From the NCBI GenBank assembly GCA_002083515.1, contig LWDN01000016.1, positions 1-22,744 on the forward strand: a stretch of DNA of 22,744 bases, in the 5' to 3' direction. Positions 1 through 7,688 of this stretch are shown piece by piece. Every line of letters starts with the position of its first letter. Positions within the stretch are counted from its first letter, which is position 1. The DNA is from Proteobacteria bacterium HN_bin10 (GTDB lineage Bacteria; Pseudomonadota; Alphaproteobacteria; Caulobacterales; Aquidulcibacteraceae). The notes below the pieces were generated by a model, which did no database searches, was not told the origin of the DNA, and saw only the letters and a program-made list of their open reading frames with translations. Position numbers and translations under genes: made by a program.

Positions 1-482
1 TGTCCGACCATCGACTGGAAAATCGCGTTGTGCTCGCTGTCGACCGGAAGGATATTGACCTGGCGTCGGCGGGCTTCTTCCTGCATCAACTTGCCCGCCA
101 TGACCATCGGTTCCTTGTTCGCCAAGGCCACGTGCTTGCCGGCCCTGATCGCGGCCAGCGTCGGCACCAAGCCCGCGCCGCCCACAATGGCTGAGATCAC
201 GAGCGACGCGCCCGGCAGCGCGGCGACCTTGGCCTGCCCCTCGATGCCGGAGAAGATCTCGACCTTCAGATCTTTGCAGCGTTGGCGCAGCCGCTCGGCG
301 GCGTCGGGATCGGTGAGGGCCACGGCCTCGGGCTTGAACGTCCGGAGTTGTTCCTCGATCTTCCGGTCGTTGCTGCCGGCGGTGAGGCCGGCGATCTGGA
401 ACTGTTCCGGAAATTTCGACACGATGTCGAGCGTATTGGTGCCGATCGAGCCGGTCGATCCCAGGATGACGATGCTCTTCAT
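1..482 (-). CDS. dxr: 1-deoxy-D-xylulose 5-phosphate reductoisomerase, N-terminal part (cut by window edge)
   Basis: Dxr converts 1-deoxy-D-xylulose 5-phosphate to 2-C-methyl-D-erythritol 4-phosphate with NADPH and a divalent metal, the committed cytosolic step of the MEP isoprenoid pathway. About 160 residues are visible. The protein opens with a beta strand and the NADPH-binding loop GSTGSIG (residues 8-14), then the family motif ALANKEPMVMAG near 119-130, and LPVDSEHNAIFQ near 145-156, where Asp148 and Glu150 are the expected metal ligands. The ATG at 482 has an AAGGAG ribosome site (plus positions 489-494) six bases upstream. It follows cdsA by 34 bases on the same strand, the common bacterial order uppS-cdsA-dxr. 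The C-terminal catalytic half lies outside the window, so completeness cannot be judged. Confidence 0.96.
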   Translation of the reverse strand, partial: MKSIVILGSTGSIGTNTLDIVSKFPEQFQIAGLTAGSNDRKIEEQLRTFKPEAVALTDPDAAERLRQRCKDLKVEIFSGIEGQAKVAALPGASLVISAIVGGAGLVPTLAAIRAGKHVALANKEPMVMAGKLMQEEARRRQVNILPVDSEHNAIFQSMVG

Positions 483-516
483 GCCGCGCTCCTTCGTCGA
501 GGCGAATCCCTTCGGT

Positions 517-1395
517 TCATGAGAGGAGCGATCCCCTCACCACCGTCACATAATAGTAGAAGATCGGTCCGGTGAACAGCAGGCTGTCGATCCGATCGAG
601 CATGCCGCCGTGCGCCGGGATCACCGAGCCGGAATCTTTCACGCCGGCCGACCGCTTCAAGGCCGATTCGGCCAGGTCCCCGAGGGTGCCGACCGCGCCG
701 AGCACGAGTCCCAGCGCGACGGCTTCCAGGAGGCCGAATTGCGGGACGACCCAGCGGCCGGCCGCCAGCGCGGCCACCGTGGAGGCCGCGAGGCCGCCCA
801 TGAGGCCTTCCACGGTTTTCTTGGGACTGACCACCGGCGCCAGGGGGCGCCGTCCCCACCGCATGCCCACATAATAGGCGCCGGCGTCCCCCGCCCAAGT
901 GACCAGAATCACGAAGATGACGAGCCATTCCCCGAAGGGCAGGCCGCGTAAGCGCACATAGGCGCCCAACGTCAGCCCGATATAGAGGATACCGAAGCCG
1001 AGAATGGCCGTATCGGCCATCGCCGTGGCCAGGCTGCGCGGCGACCACAAGCGCATCGTTAAGATCGCAACGACGGCGCCGAGCAAAATCGTCGAGACCG
1101 GGGCCAGCCCGGGCCACTGAAAGGCGGCCAAGAGGGCGGCGGTCGCAATGGAGCCGATCCAGGCGTCCGGGAACAACTCCCCGGCGGCGTAGTGGAGCCG
1201 ATAGTATTCGAGCACGGCGAGCATGGCCGTCAGCAGGGCGACGCCGAAAAAAAAGACCGGCGGCAAGTAGCGAATGACGCCGTAGAAGATGGGGACCAGG
1301 ATGAGGGCGCTGTACAGACGCCGCACATCGGTCCGGCGGCCGCTCGCGGCCTGATTCGGAAGCTCGCTCGTCGCCTGCTGGACGTTCAAGGACAC
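517..1395 (-). CDS. cdsA: phosphatidate cytidylyltransferase (CDP-diacylglycerol synthase)
   Basis: CdsA makes CDP-diacylglycerol from phosphatidic acid and CTP in the inner membrane, the branch point for phospholipid head-group synthesis. The 292-residue product is strongly hydrophobic, with about seven or eight candidate membrane segments after a polar N-terminus. The family signature lies at residues 234-272, with GTLGDLAESALKR, then VKDSG, then HGGMLDRIDS; the conserved Asp240, Lys253-Asp254, Asp267 and Asp270 are present. The usual PGHGG is PAHGG here (Ala261). The start is a GTG with only a weak ribosome site, so it could be slightly shorter. It lies 49 bases after uppS and 34 before dxr and is probably co-transcribed with both. 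Confidence 0.96.
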   Translation of the reverse strand: MSLNVQQATSELPNQAASGRRTDVRRLYSALILVPIFYGVIRYLPPVFFFGVALLTAMLAVLEYYRLHYAAGELFPDAWIGSIATAALLAAFQWPGLAPVSTILLGAVVAILTMRLWSPRSLATAMADTAILGFGILYIGLTLGAYVRLRGLPFGEWLVIFVILVTWAGDAGAYYVGMRWGRRPLAPVVSPKKTVEGLMGGLAASTVAALAAGRWVVPQFGLLEAVALGLVLGAVGTLGDLAESALKRSAGVKDSGSVIPAHGGMLDRIDSLLFTGPIFYYYVTVVRGSLLS

Positions 1396-1444
1396 CTCAG
1401 GGTGCGGGACTCGATCACGCTGTCAGGGATGGGAGCGCACCAGC

Positions 1445-2260
1445 TTACTGTGGATAGGAGGGGTTGGGCAAACGGCCGAACCGACGCTCGCGACGTTGAT
1501 AGTCCAGCAGGGCCAGCAGACCCTCACGGCGGCGAAAGTCTGGCCACAGCGTCGGGGTGAAGTACATCTCCGTATAGGCCAGCTGCCACAAAAGGAAGTT
1601 ACTGATACGGGCTTCCCCGCTCGTGCGGATCAAGAGGTCCGGGTCGGGGAGTCCCTGCGTCGAGAGGTACTTTTCTAGGAAAGGCTCATCGATTTGAGTC
1701 GGCGAGACGGCGCCGGCCTGGCAATCGGCGGCTAAGCGGCGAACGGCGTCGACGATCTCCGAGCGGCCCCCGTAGCTCAAGGCGACCGTCAAGGTCAGCT
1801 TGTCGCGCTGCGCGGTCTCGCGCTCTACCTTGCGGACCCACTTCAACGCCGACGCGGGCAGCGAATCGATGCGCCCGATGGCGCGGAACCGAATGCCCCG
1901 TTCCACCAGTTCATCCAGCTCGCTTTGGAGAAACCGCTCCAACAACAGCATGAGCGCATTGATCTCATGCGCCGGCCGTTTCCAATTTTCCTGTGAGAAG
2001 GCGTAGATGGTCAGGTTGGGGATGCCGAGCTCCAGACAGAGCGCGGTCATTTCGCGCACGGACTTGATGCCTTCGGTATGGCCGGAGATGCGCGGCAGTC
2101 CGCGGAGTTCGGCCCAACGGCCGTTGCCGTCCATGATGATGGCGATATGGCGTGGCAGGAGAGCCGGGTCCAAGAGTTCCTGAAGCTCGTCGTTGGACAG
2201 GTGGTCGTATTCCGGATTCGGGGCCTTGCTCAGGGATGGTGTGGTGTCGCGATTGTCCAT
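1445..2260 (-). CDS. uppS: isoprenyl transferase (undecaprenyl diphosphate synthase)
   Basis: UppS condenses isopentenyl diphosphate units onto farnesyl diphosphate in cis to make the C55 carrier lipid for peptidoglycan and other envelope polymers. The 271-residue protein has the cis-prenyltransferase core: IIMDGNGRWA at residues 41-50 with catalytic Asp44, ISGHTEG, then YAFSQENWKRP (86-96), LSYGGRSEI (161-169) and DLLIRTSGE followed by NFLLWQLAYTE (208-231). About 20 polar residues precede the core compared with the E. coli enzyme, so the true start could lie a little downstream, although no better start is evident. First gene of the uppS-cdsA-dxr run, with a good promoter directly upstream. 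Confidence 0.97.
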   Translation of the reverse strand: MDNRDTTPSLSKAPNPEYDHLSNDELQELLDPALLPRHIAIIMDGNGRWAELRGLPRISGHTEGIKSVREMTALCLELGIPNLTIYAFSQENWKRPAHEINALMLLLERFLQSELDELVERGIRFRAIGRIDSLPASALKWVRKVERETAQRDKLTLTVALSYGGRSEIVDAVRRLAADCQAGAVSPTQIDEPFLEKYLSTQGLPDPDLLIRTSGEARISNFLLWQLAYTEMYFTPTLWPDFRRREGLLALLDYQRRERRFGRLPNPSYPQ

Positions 2261-2299
2261 GTATCTCGACGGCTGTGATTGGGGCTGGAAGGCTTGCGT

Positions 2300-2328
2300 A
2301 GTCTACTGGGCAACTGCCGAATTGTCAA
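2300..2328 (-). promoter_or_regulatory. sigma70-type promoter for uppS-cdsA-dxr
   Basis: Read on the minus strand there is a consensus -35 TTGACA (plus positions 2323-2328), a 17-base spacer and a -10 TAGACT (2300-2305). The predicted transcript would begin near 2293 and leave a leader of about 33 bases before the uppS ATG at 2260. The -35 box is embedded in a perfect palindrome (2320-2334). Confidence 0.6.
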
Positions 2329-2334
2329 ACAATT
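2320..2334. promoter_or_regulatory. palindrome over the uppS -35 box, possible operator
   Basis: AATTGT and ACAATT form a perfect inverted repeat with 6-base arms and a 3-base centre. It covers the whole -35 hexamer of the uppS promoter, a position where a bound repressor would block polymerase. No regulator gene is adjacent and the motif matches no operator I can name. It may be an AT-rich coincidence. Confidence 0.3.
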
Positions 2335-2377
2335 ACAATCGGCTCGGCGGCTCTGTCCACAACCGGTGTACCTGCCA

Positions 2378-2407
2378 TTGCGGGTTCAAAAAGTGATGGG
2401 CTATACT
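2378..2407 (+). promoter_or_regulatory. probable promoter for tldD-tldE
   Basis: TTGCGG (2378-2383), an 18-base spacer and a good -10 TATACT (2402-2407) lie just upstream of tldD. The predicted start is near 2414, followed by the ribosome site GGAGAG (2424-2429) and the ATG at 2438. The -35 matches consensus only in its first half. Confidence 0.45.
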
Positions 2408-2437
2408 CCGCCCCTCGACTGACGGAGAGTGGGGACG

Positions 2438-3874
2438 ATGGCTGATAAACAGCAAGCAGAATTGTCGCAGTTTGGGCTGGCAGAGCCCGATATCGCCCGT
2501 GCCCTGGGGCGCGTCAAAACACGAGATGTGGACTATGCGGACCTCTACTTCGAAGCGAGAGTGGCCGAGTCCGTCTCGATGGAAGAAGGACTTGTCAAAC
2601 GAGCGACAAAGAGTATTGCCCAGGGGGTCGGAGTCAGGGCGACGGCCCAGGAAAAGACCGGCTTTGCCTATTCCGACGAATTGACGGCCAAAGATTTGGA
2701 GTTGGCTGCAGACACGGCGCGCTACATCGCTCAATCCCCGCAGGGCATCGGCACCCTGCCGGCCACCCGCAAGGCCGTACCGACCAGAAACCTCTACCCC
2801 CTGGATGTGCCGCTTACGGAGATTGCTACGAAAGAGCGGGTGGATCTCTTGAATCTGATCGATGCCGAGGCCCGCCGGTACGATCCCCGGATCAAGAACG
2901 TGATCGCTTCGTTCAACACGGAATACAAGCGGGTCGTGGTGGCGACGACCGATGGCCTGCTCGTGGGGGACGTGCAGCCGCTCTCGCGCCTGCAAGTGAC
3001 CTGCATCGCCGAAGACGGTGGGAATCGGCAGGTGGGGTCGTTCGGCGGCGGCGGCCGGATCGGCTTCGCCTTCTATGTCGAGAACCGGCGGTATGCGGAC
3101 TATGCCAGGGAAGCGGCCCGGCAGGCCATTCTCAACCTCAGCGCCGTCGAGGCCCCTGCCGGTGTCATGCCGGTGGTCCTGGGCGGCGGCTGGCCAGGAA
3201 TCCTGTTGCACGAAGCGGTCGGCCACGGACTGGAAGCGGACTTCAACCGGAAAAAGACTTCTGCGTTCAGCAATCTCATCGGGAAACGGGTGGCCTCGGA
3301 CCTCTGCACGATCGTGGACGACGGGACATTGCCTTCGCGTCGCGGGTCGTTGAACATGGACGACGAAGGGACTCCGACGAGCCGGACGGTGCTGATCGAG
3401 CGCGGCATCCTGCGCGGGTATATCACCGATCGTCTGAACGCCCGCCTCATGGGCATTCCCTTGACCGGCAACGGGCGGCGCGAAAGTTTTCAATCGGTTC
3501 CCTTGCCACGTATGACCAATACCTTCATGTTGGCCGGCGACGACGATCCGGCGGACATTATCCGATCGGTCACGCGCGGGCTCTACGCCGTATCGTTCGG
3601 CGGCGGGCAGGTCGATATCACGAACGGCAAGTTCGTGTTTTCCGCAAGCGAAGCCTACCTCATCGAGGATGGCCAAGTGACCAAACCGGTCAAGGGGGCC
3701 ACCTTGATCGGCAGCGGCCCCGAGGTGCTGACCAAAGTCTCCCGCGTGGGCAACGATCTCAAGCTCGACGAGGGCATCGGCACCTGCGGCAAAGACGGTC
3801 AGTCTGTGCCAGTGGGAGTTGGCCTGCCGACGATCAAAATCGACGAAATCACAGTCGGCGGGACAAGAGGATAG
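2438..3874 (+). CDS. tldD: TldD family metallopeptidase
   Basis: TldD is the zinc-bearing subunit of the TldD/TldE heterodimeric peptidase, a cytosolic protease known for trimming unfolded peptides, CcdA antitoxin and the microcin B17 precursor. The 478-residue product has the HExxxH-type motif HEAVGH (about residues 258-263) after the strand GWPGILL, and a late Cys (about 450, in TCGKDGQSVPVG) that fits the third zinc ligand. GGGQVDITNGKFVFSASEAY and the C-terminal LPTIKIDEI are typical of the family. I chose the ATG at 2438, with GGAGAG eight bases upstream, over the in-frame GTG at 2429, which overlaps that ribosome site. Six bases separate it from tldE. Confidence 0.96.
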   Translation: MADKQQAELSQFGLAEPDIARALGRVKTRDVDYADLYFEARVAESVSMEEGLVKRATKSIAQGVGVRATAQEKTGFAYSDELTAKDLELAADTARYIAQSPQGIGTLPATRKAVPTRNLYPLDVPLTEIATKERVDLLNLIDAEARRYDPRIKNVIASFNTEYKRVVVATTDGLLVGDVQPLSRLQVTCIAEDGGNRQVGSFGGGGRIGFAFYVENRRYADYAREAARQAILNLSAVEAPAGVMPVVLGGGWPGILLHEAVGHGLEADFNRKKTSAFSNLIGKRVASDLCTIVDDGTLPSRRGSLNMDDEGTPTSRTVLIERGILRGYITDRLNARLMGIPLTGNGRRESFQSVPLPRMTNTFMLAGDDDPADIIRSVTRGLYAVSFGGGQVDITNGKFVFSASEAYLIEDGQVTKPVKGATLIGSGPEVLTKVSRVGNDLKLDEGIGTCGKDGQSVPVGVGLPTIKIDEITVGGTRG

Positions 3875-3880
3875 CCGGCC

Positions 3881-5242
3881 ATGACGCTCCACGCGACGCA
3901 GGATTTGCCGCAGTTGGCGGCCGATGTCTTGGCCCAGGCCAAGCAGCGGGGGGCCACGCAGGCCGACGTGATGGTGGCGGACGGGCGCACCTTTTCCGTA
4001 CAGGTGCGGCTGGCGACCGTCGATCGCTTGACGAAGGCCCGGGAAAAACGCCTGGGGCTGCGGGTCTTCGTCGGTAAACGTTCGGCCAGCGTCTCCACGT
4101 CGGATTTCTCCCGCGAGTCCTTGGCCGGTTTGGTCGAAGAGACATGCGCCCTGGCCCGCGCCGTCGTGGAAGACGAGGCGTCGGGTCTGCCCGATCCTTC
4201 TCTCATGACGCAAGAGCGGCTCGATCTGGGTATCTACGATCCGACGGAGCTCTCGACAGACGCTCAAATCGAGGCGGCGCGGCGCGCCGAAACGGCCGCG
4301 ATGTCGGCCGATGCGCGGATCGTCAACTCGGAAGGCGCCGATTTCAATTCCGCCGCAGGGCGGGTCGTCCTGGCCAATAGTCACGGGTTTCTCGGCGACT
4401 ACCGGAGCAGCAGCTTCTCCCTGTCGGTTTCACCGATCGCGGCGGAGCCGGGCGGGACCGCCATGCAGCGGGATTCCTGGTACGACGTGCGCCGCACGTA
4501 CGGCATGCTGGCGTCCCCCGAGTCCGTGGGAGTGGAGGCGGCGCGGCGTACGGTCCGCCGGTTGGGTGCGAAAAAGGTGGGCACCACCAAAGCGCCCGTG
4601 ATCTTCGACCAAGAGACGGCGGCCAGCGTGCTCGGCCATCTGTGCAGCGCGGTGTCCGGTTATGCGGTGTACAAGGGGGCCTCGTTTCTGATCGGGCGCT
4701 TGGGTCAGGTGATCGCGTCTGATTGTGTAACGGTGACCGACAATGGTCTGTTGCCCGGCGGGCTGGGCTCGCGGCCCTTCGACGGGGAAGGACTGCCGAC
4801 GAGGATGACGACAGTGGTTGAGCAGGGCTGCTTAGCCAGTTACCTTCTGGACAGTTATTCGGGCCGAAAACTCGGTCTGGCATCCACCGGCAATGCGTCG
4901 CGAGCCGTAGGGGAGAGTCCCTCGGTCGGCCCCACGAATTTTTCCCTGGCGCCCGGGCCGTTCAAGCCGGACACGATCGTCGCATCCGTCCGCCACGGCT
5001 TGTATGTGACCGAACTGATCGGCTTCGGGGTCAATCTCGTGACCGGCGACTATTCCCGCGGCGCGGCCGGGTATTGGATCGAAAACGGCGAGTTAGCCTA
5101 TCCCGTCGAAGAAATCACCATTGCGGGCAATCTCAAGGACATGCTGGCGAATATCGACATGATCGGGAACGACGTGGTGTTTCGCGGGCGTGTGGCCAGC
5201 CCCACGCTGAAAATCCGTGAAATGACCATCGCCGGAAACTAG
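3881..5242 (+). CDS. pmbA: TldE/PmbA family peptidase subunit
   Basis: TldE (PmbA) is the partner of TldD; in the characterised E. coli pair the active zinc site is in TldD and TldE contributes to substrate binding. The 453-residue product is homologous to TldD in layout but has no HExxxH motif; the equivalent region reads SVLGHLCSAVSGYAVYKG (about residues 249-266), as expected for TldE. The C-terminus keeps the paired feature SPTLKIREMTIAG, matching LPTIKIDEITVGG in TldD. It begins six bases after tldD and is surely in the same transcript. The pair forms a complete TldD/E system, though the sequence does not reveal its substrate. Confidence 0.95.
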   Translation: MTLHATQDLPQLAADVLAQAKQRGATQADVMVADGRTFSVQVRLATVDRLTKAREKRLGLRVFVGKRSASVSTSDFSRESLAGLVEETCALARAVVEDEASGLPDPSLMTQERLDLGIYDPTELSTDAQIEAARRAETAAMSADARIVNSEGADFNSAAGRVVLANSHGFLGDYRSSSFSLSVSPIAAEPGGTAMQRDSWYDVRRTYGMLASPESVGVEAARRTVRRLGAKKVGTTKAPVIFDQETAASVLGHLCSAVSGYAVYKGASFLIGRLGQVIASDCVTVTDNGLLPGGLGSRPFDGEGLPTRMTTVVEQGCLASYLLDSYSGRKLGLASTGNASRAVGESPSVGPTNFSLAPGPFKPDTIVASVRHGLYVTELIGFGVNLVTGDYSRGAAGYWIENGELAYPVEEITIAGNLKDMLANIDMIGNDVVFRGRVASPTLKIREMTIAGN

Positions 5243-5270
5243 CGGGCCGCCCGCACAAGGAGACATAACT

Positions 5271-5726
5271 GTGCCCCTAAACCTGGAAGACGGACGGCGC
5301 ATGCTGCAACTGCTCACGTCGCGCTACGAGCGGCGGGAGTGGCGCAAGAAGATCGAGAAGACACTCAGCCTCCCGCCTACGGGAATCGAGGATGAGGGCC
5401 AGCGGGCGATTTTTCTATACCTGAAACACGGCTTGAAGGCGTATAAGTCGCGCCGCTCCGACCCGGACGCCTGGATCGTCGGCGGGTATGCGACCAAAGA
5501 AGTGATCGATCGGGCACGGTTCGATCCTTCCGCCGTGTCCCCCACCATCACGAAAGAGCAGGTGGCCTGCCTGGGTGTCGATCCGGGGGGCGAGGTGGAT
5601 GAAACCTGGTGGGACGATATGCTGGTGAATTGGTTCGAATCGCCCGATGCGGATGAGCCGTCAACGGCCGACGGTGAAGCGGCGGATGTGAATCCCGCCG
5701 AAGGCGAAAAACAGGCCGGAGCCTGA
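5271..5726 (+). CDS. conserved-looking hypothetical protein, third gene of the tldD-tldE run
   Basis: I do not recognise this 151-residue protein. It starts at a GTG supported by the ribosome site AAGGAG (5257-5262) eight bases upstream. The first 60 residues are basic and probably helical (RRMLQLLTSRYERREWRKKIEK). The middle carries GIEDEGQRAIFLYLKHGLKAYKSR, then a Trp-rich stretch DETWWDDMLVNWFE near residues 110-123. The last 28 residues are acidic and low in complexity. There is no signal peptide or membrane segment, so it is probably cytosolic. It lies 28 bases after tldE and is likely co-transcribed; a functional link with the peptidase is possible but unproven. Its last codons contain the hairpin that serves as terminator for the opposite strand. 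Confidence 0.8.
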   Translation: MPLNLEDGRRMLQLLTSRYERREWRKKIEKTLSLPPTGIEDEGQRAIFLYLKHGLKAYKSRRSDPDAWIVGGYATKEVIDRARFDPSAVSPTITKEQVACLGVDPGGEVDETWWDDMLVNWFESPDADEPSTADGEAADVNPAEGEKQAGA

Positions 5727-5738
5727 GAGCCTCCGGCC
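5707..5738 (-). terminator. Rho-independent terminator after the caspase-family gene
   Basis: On the minus strand an 8-base-pair GC stem (GGCCGGAG with CTCCGGCC, plus positions 5714-5721 and 5731-5738, 9-base loop) is followed by TGTTTTT (5707-5713). It sits 29 bases past the stop of the caspase-family gene. The hairpin overlaps the last codons and stop of the convergent plus-strand gene, which lacks a T-run on its own side. Confidence 0.6.
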
Positions 5739-5766
5739 GATCCCTTCGCCAGGCCCGATCTCGCCG

Positions 5767-7278
5767 CTATTTCTTGAACTCGACGAGGCGCTGTTTGGCC
5801 CGGTCTCCCAAGAGATCCGTGCCGGGAAGCAGTTGCGGGGTCTGCTCTTTCTGCATCCGCCTCGCGTCTTTTTCGACCTGCACCTTGATGTAGCTGTAGA
5901 GTTCTTCGACCTCCACGTCGCCGTCCTTGTCGGCATCGGCCTCGCCCTGAAGCCCCTTGAGATAGTAGTAGGTGAATAGCCCGTGCCGCTTGGCCGGATA
6001 GGCGTTACTCACCTCGTTGCCGGCGGCGGCGGACAATACGACTATGTTCTGCGTCGCCATGAGCGGATTTTCGACTTTGATCAGCATCGGCCTCGTACCC
6101 TTGGCGATGACGGAGCGTCCGCCGGCACCGGAGAAGCAGGAGTCCATGACCACGGTCACTTGCTTGGCCGGCAACTTGCCCAGCGTGTCGTAAAGGCGCT
6201 TGAGGGGGTAGGCGGTCGTTTCCAAGAACGAGGGGTCTCCGTCGTAGGGTACCAGATAGGCCTGGTTCGTATCCGGATCGGGTGCCCCATGGCCGCCGTA
6301 GTACACGAAGACCTCGGCATCGGAATATTGGGCTACCTGCTTGGGCAGCCACTTTTCAAAACGCGCCTCGAGCTGGCTCTTTGTGACACGGTCGTTAAGG
6401 ATCATGACGATATTCTGTTCGCGATAGCCCATCGCTTTGATCAGGTATTGTTTGACCGACTCGGCGTCGCGTTTGGCGTAGTCCACGCGTGGCAGATCCC
6501 GGTAGTCCTCGATCCCGACAACGACGGCAAAGGCATGGTCTTTGGGTCTGGTTGCCGTCGCAGGGGGAGTCAGTTCCGCGTCGACCTTGGCCATCTCGGC
6601 CCCCCCGAAGACCTCGGTGCCCTCCGCTACGGCCGTGCCTTTGGTTTGGGATTTGAGCGTGGCCAGGTAGTCCGTCTGGATATAGTCCACCATCGGCGGC
6701 AGGATGCCGGCCGCGATCGGCGGCATGGCGACATAGCGGGTGATCACGTCCAAGGATTCCTGCTTCTTGAAGCCGGACCCGTCCTTGGCCACCTTGACCT
6801 TTTCCGTTTTCTTCCAGACCTGCGCGCCGGAATGGACGTTGTAGAGCCGGGCCTGCACTTTGATGTCGACCTCGAATCGTGTTCCGAATGCCCAGGGGGC
6901 ATCCGCGCTATATTCTTTGACTTCTCCCACCATGAGGATGTCGGCCTTGCTCTCGCGTGCCGCCGCCAGAATCTTTTCCGGATCATTTGTCTTTTCAGGC
7001 AGCTTGAGGATGACGATATCTTTGAAGATCTGTGTGCGTCCCAACGTCTCCTTGACGGATGTTTGTAGTGTCTCGTGGAGATTGTCACTGACCGGCTGTC
7101 CTTCCCAGACGACTTTTGAGGTATCGAAGGGGCCGATGGCCAGCGTGACGGGCACTTCCTGTTCTTTCACCGGAAACGTCAACGCCGGTGGAGCGATGTC
7201 GGGCACGCAGCCGGATACCAAAAGAACTAAACTCCACCCGACGAGAACCCGTAAGACGAAACGGCCTCGTGTAACCAT
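5767..7278 (-). CDS. caspase-family (peptidase C14) lipoprotein with EF-hand-like loop
   Basis: A 503-residue predicted lipoprotein. Residues 1-24 are a signal peptide ending in the lipobox LVSGC, so Cys24 would be lipidated. Residues 42-170 form an alpha/beta domain (VTLAIGPFD, ADILMVGEVKEY, VQARLYNVHSGAQVW) resembling CsgG/FlgO-type outer-membrane lipoprotein domains; this is inference. Residues 248-440 are a caspase-fold domain: AVVVGIEDYR, catalytic His330 in VYYGGHGAPD, and catalytic Cys381 in VVMDSCFSGAGG. At 448-459 the sequence DADKDGDVEVEE fits a canonical calcium-binding EF-hand loop. Both catalytic residues are present, so it is likely an active cysteine peptidase of the orthocaspase type; its target is unknown. 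It begins 35 bases after two paralogous lipoprotein genes and a terminator follows. Confidence 0.88.
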   Translation of the reverse strand: MVTRGRFVLRVLVGWSLVLLVSGCVPDIAPPALTFPVKEQEVPVTLAIGPFDTSKVVWEGQPVSDNLHETLQTSVKETLGRTQIFKDIVILKLPEKTNDPEKILAAARESKADILMVGEVKEYSADAPWAFGTRFEVDIKVQARLYNVHSGAQVWKKTEKVKVAKDGSGFKKQESLDVITRYVAMPPIAAGILPPMVDYIQTDYLATLKSQTKGTAVAEGTEVFGGAEMAKVDAELTPPATATRPKDHAFAVVVGIEDYRDLPRVDYAKRDAESVKQYLIKAMGYREQNIVMILNDRVTKSQLEARFEKWLPKQVAQYSDAEVFVYYGGHGAPDPDTNQAYLVPYDGDPSFLETTAYPLKRLYDTLGKLPAKQVTVVMDSCFSGAGGRSVIAKGTRPMLIKVENPLMATQNIVVLSAAAGNEVSNAYPAKRHGLFTYYYLKGLQGEADADKDGDVEVEELYSYIKVQVEKDARRMQKEQTPQLLPGTDLLGDRAKQRLVEFKK

Positions 7279-7295
7279 GGGAGACCTACTTGTGA

Positions 7296-7317
7296 GAGGT
7301 GGCTATGAGGTGGCTAT
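7296..7317. repeat. 11-base perfect tandem repeat
   Basis: GAGGTGGCTAT occurs twice in direct succession (7296-7306 and 7307-7317), overlapping the stop codon of the minus-strand lipoprotein gene and the short space before the caspase-family gene. It looks like a simple replication-slippage duplication. Confidence 0.75.
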
Positions 7318-7688
7318 CTGGAAAACTTCACGACCTTGCCGCGCACTTCCAGGCAGGCTTGTGTGTAGAGCAGGGCCGTGAAAAATGACGACTCGGACGA
7401 GACTTCAATCAAGGCGTCGCCGCCCTTTTCTTTGACCAAATCGTCGATGAGATCGCTCAACGGTTTGGGGTGTTTGACTGGGACCACGGCGATCATGAGT
7501 CCGCAGGACGAGGCGGTTTCTACTCCGCCCAGCACGACATATTTCCCGGTTACGGGCAGCGTCGACGGGGCGATCGCCCCGGTCGATGAACAGGATGCGA
7601 CGGAGAACATGACAAGCAAGGCGGTCAGGAGAACGAGGCCGGCTTGCATGTGGGACCGGCAGGCTGTCTTGTTGGGCTGAGAGATCAT
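7314..7688 (-). CDS. small lipoprotein, paralogue of the gene just upstream
   Basis: A 124-residue predicted lipoprotein: the signal segment MQAGLVLLTALLVMFSVASC ends in a lipobox with Cys33. The mature part is a compact domain with YVVLGGVETASSCGL, a helix LSDLIDDLVKEKGG, DALIEVSSE and a closing strand. It aligns along its whole length with the upstream protein (shared YxVLG, IDxLVKxKGxDALIxV and two Cys about 50 residues apart, here Cys62 and Cys112, likely a disulfide). The start at 7688 is chosen because ATGA overlaps the stop of that gene; a longer reading to 7760 would run into it. The fold recalls TRL-like small periplasmic domains, but I cannot name a function. Confidence 0.78.
   Translation of the reverse strand: MISQPNKTACRSHMQAGLVLLTALLVMFSVASCSSTGAIAPSTLPVTGKYVVLGGVETASSCGLMIAVVPVKHPKPLSDLIDDLVKEKGGDALIEVSSESSFFTALLYTQACLEVRGKVVKFSR

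Noticed and set aside
2333..4384. A 683-codon open frame antisense to tldD and the start of tldE
   Set aside because: It is an antisense shadow of two well-supported genes, with biased Arg/His/Asp/Gly content and no recognisable motif.
5983..7068. A 361-codon plus-strand frame antisense to the caspase-family gene
   Set aside because: The minus-strand frame has a lipobox, catalytic residues and an EF-hand loop; the antisense one has none.
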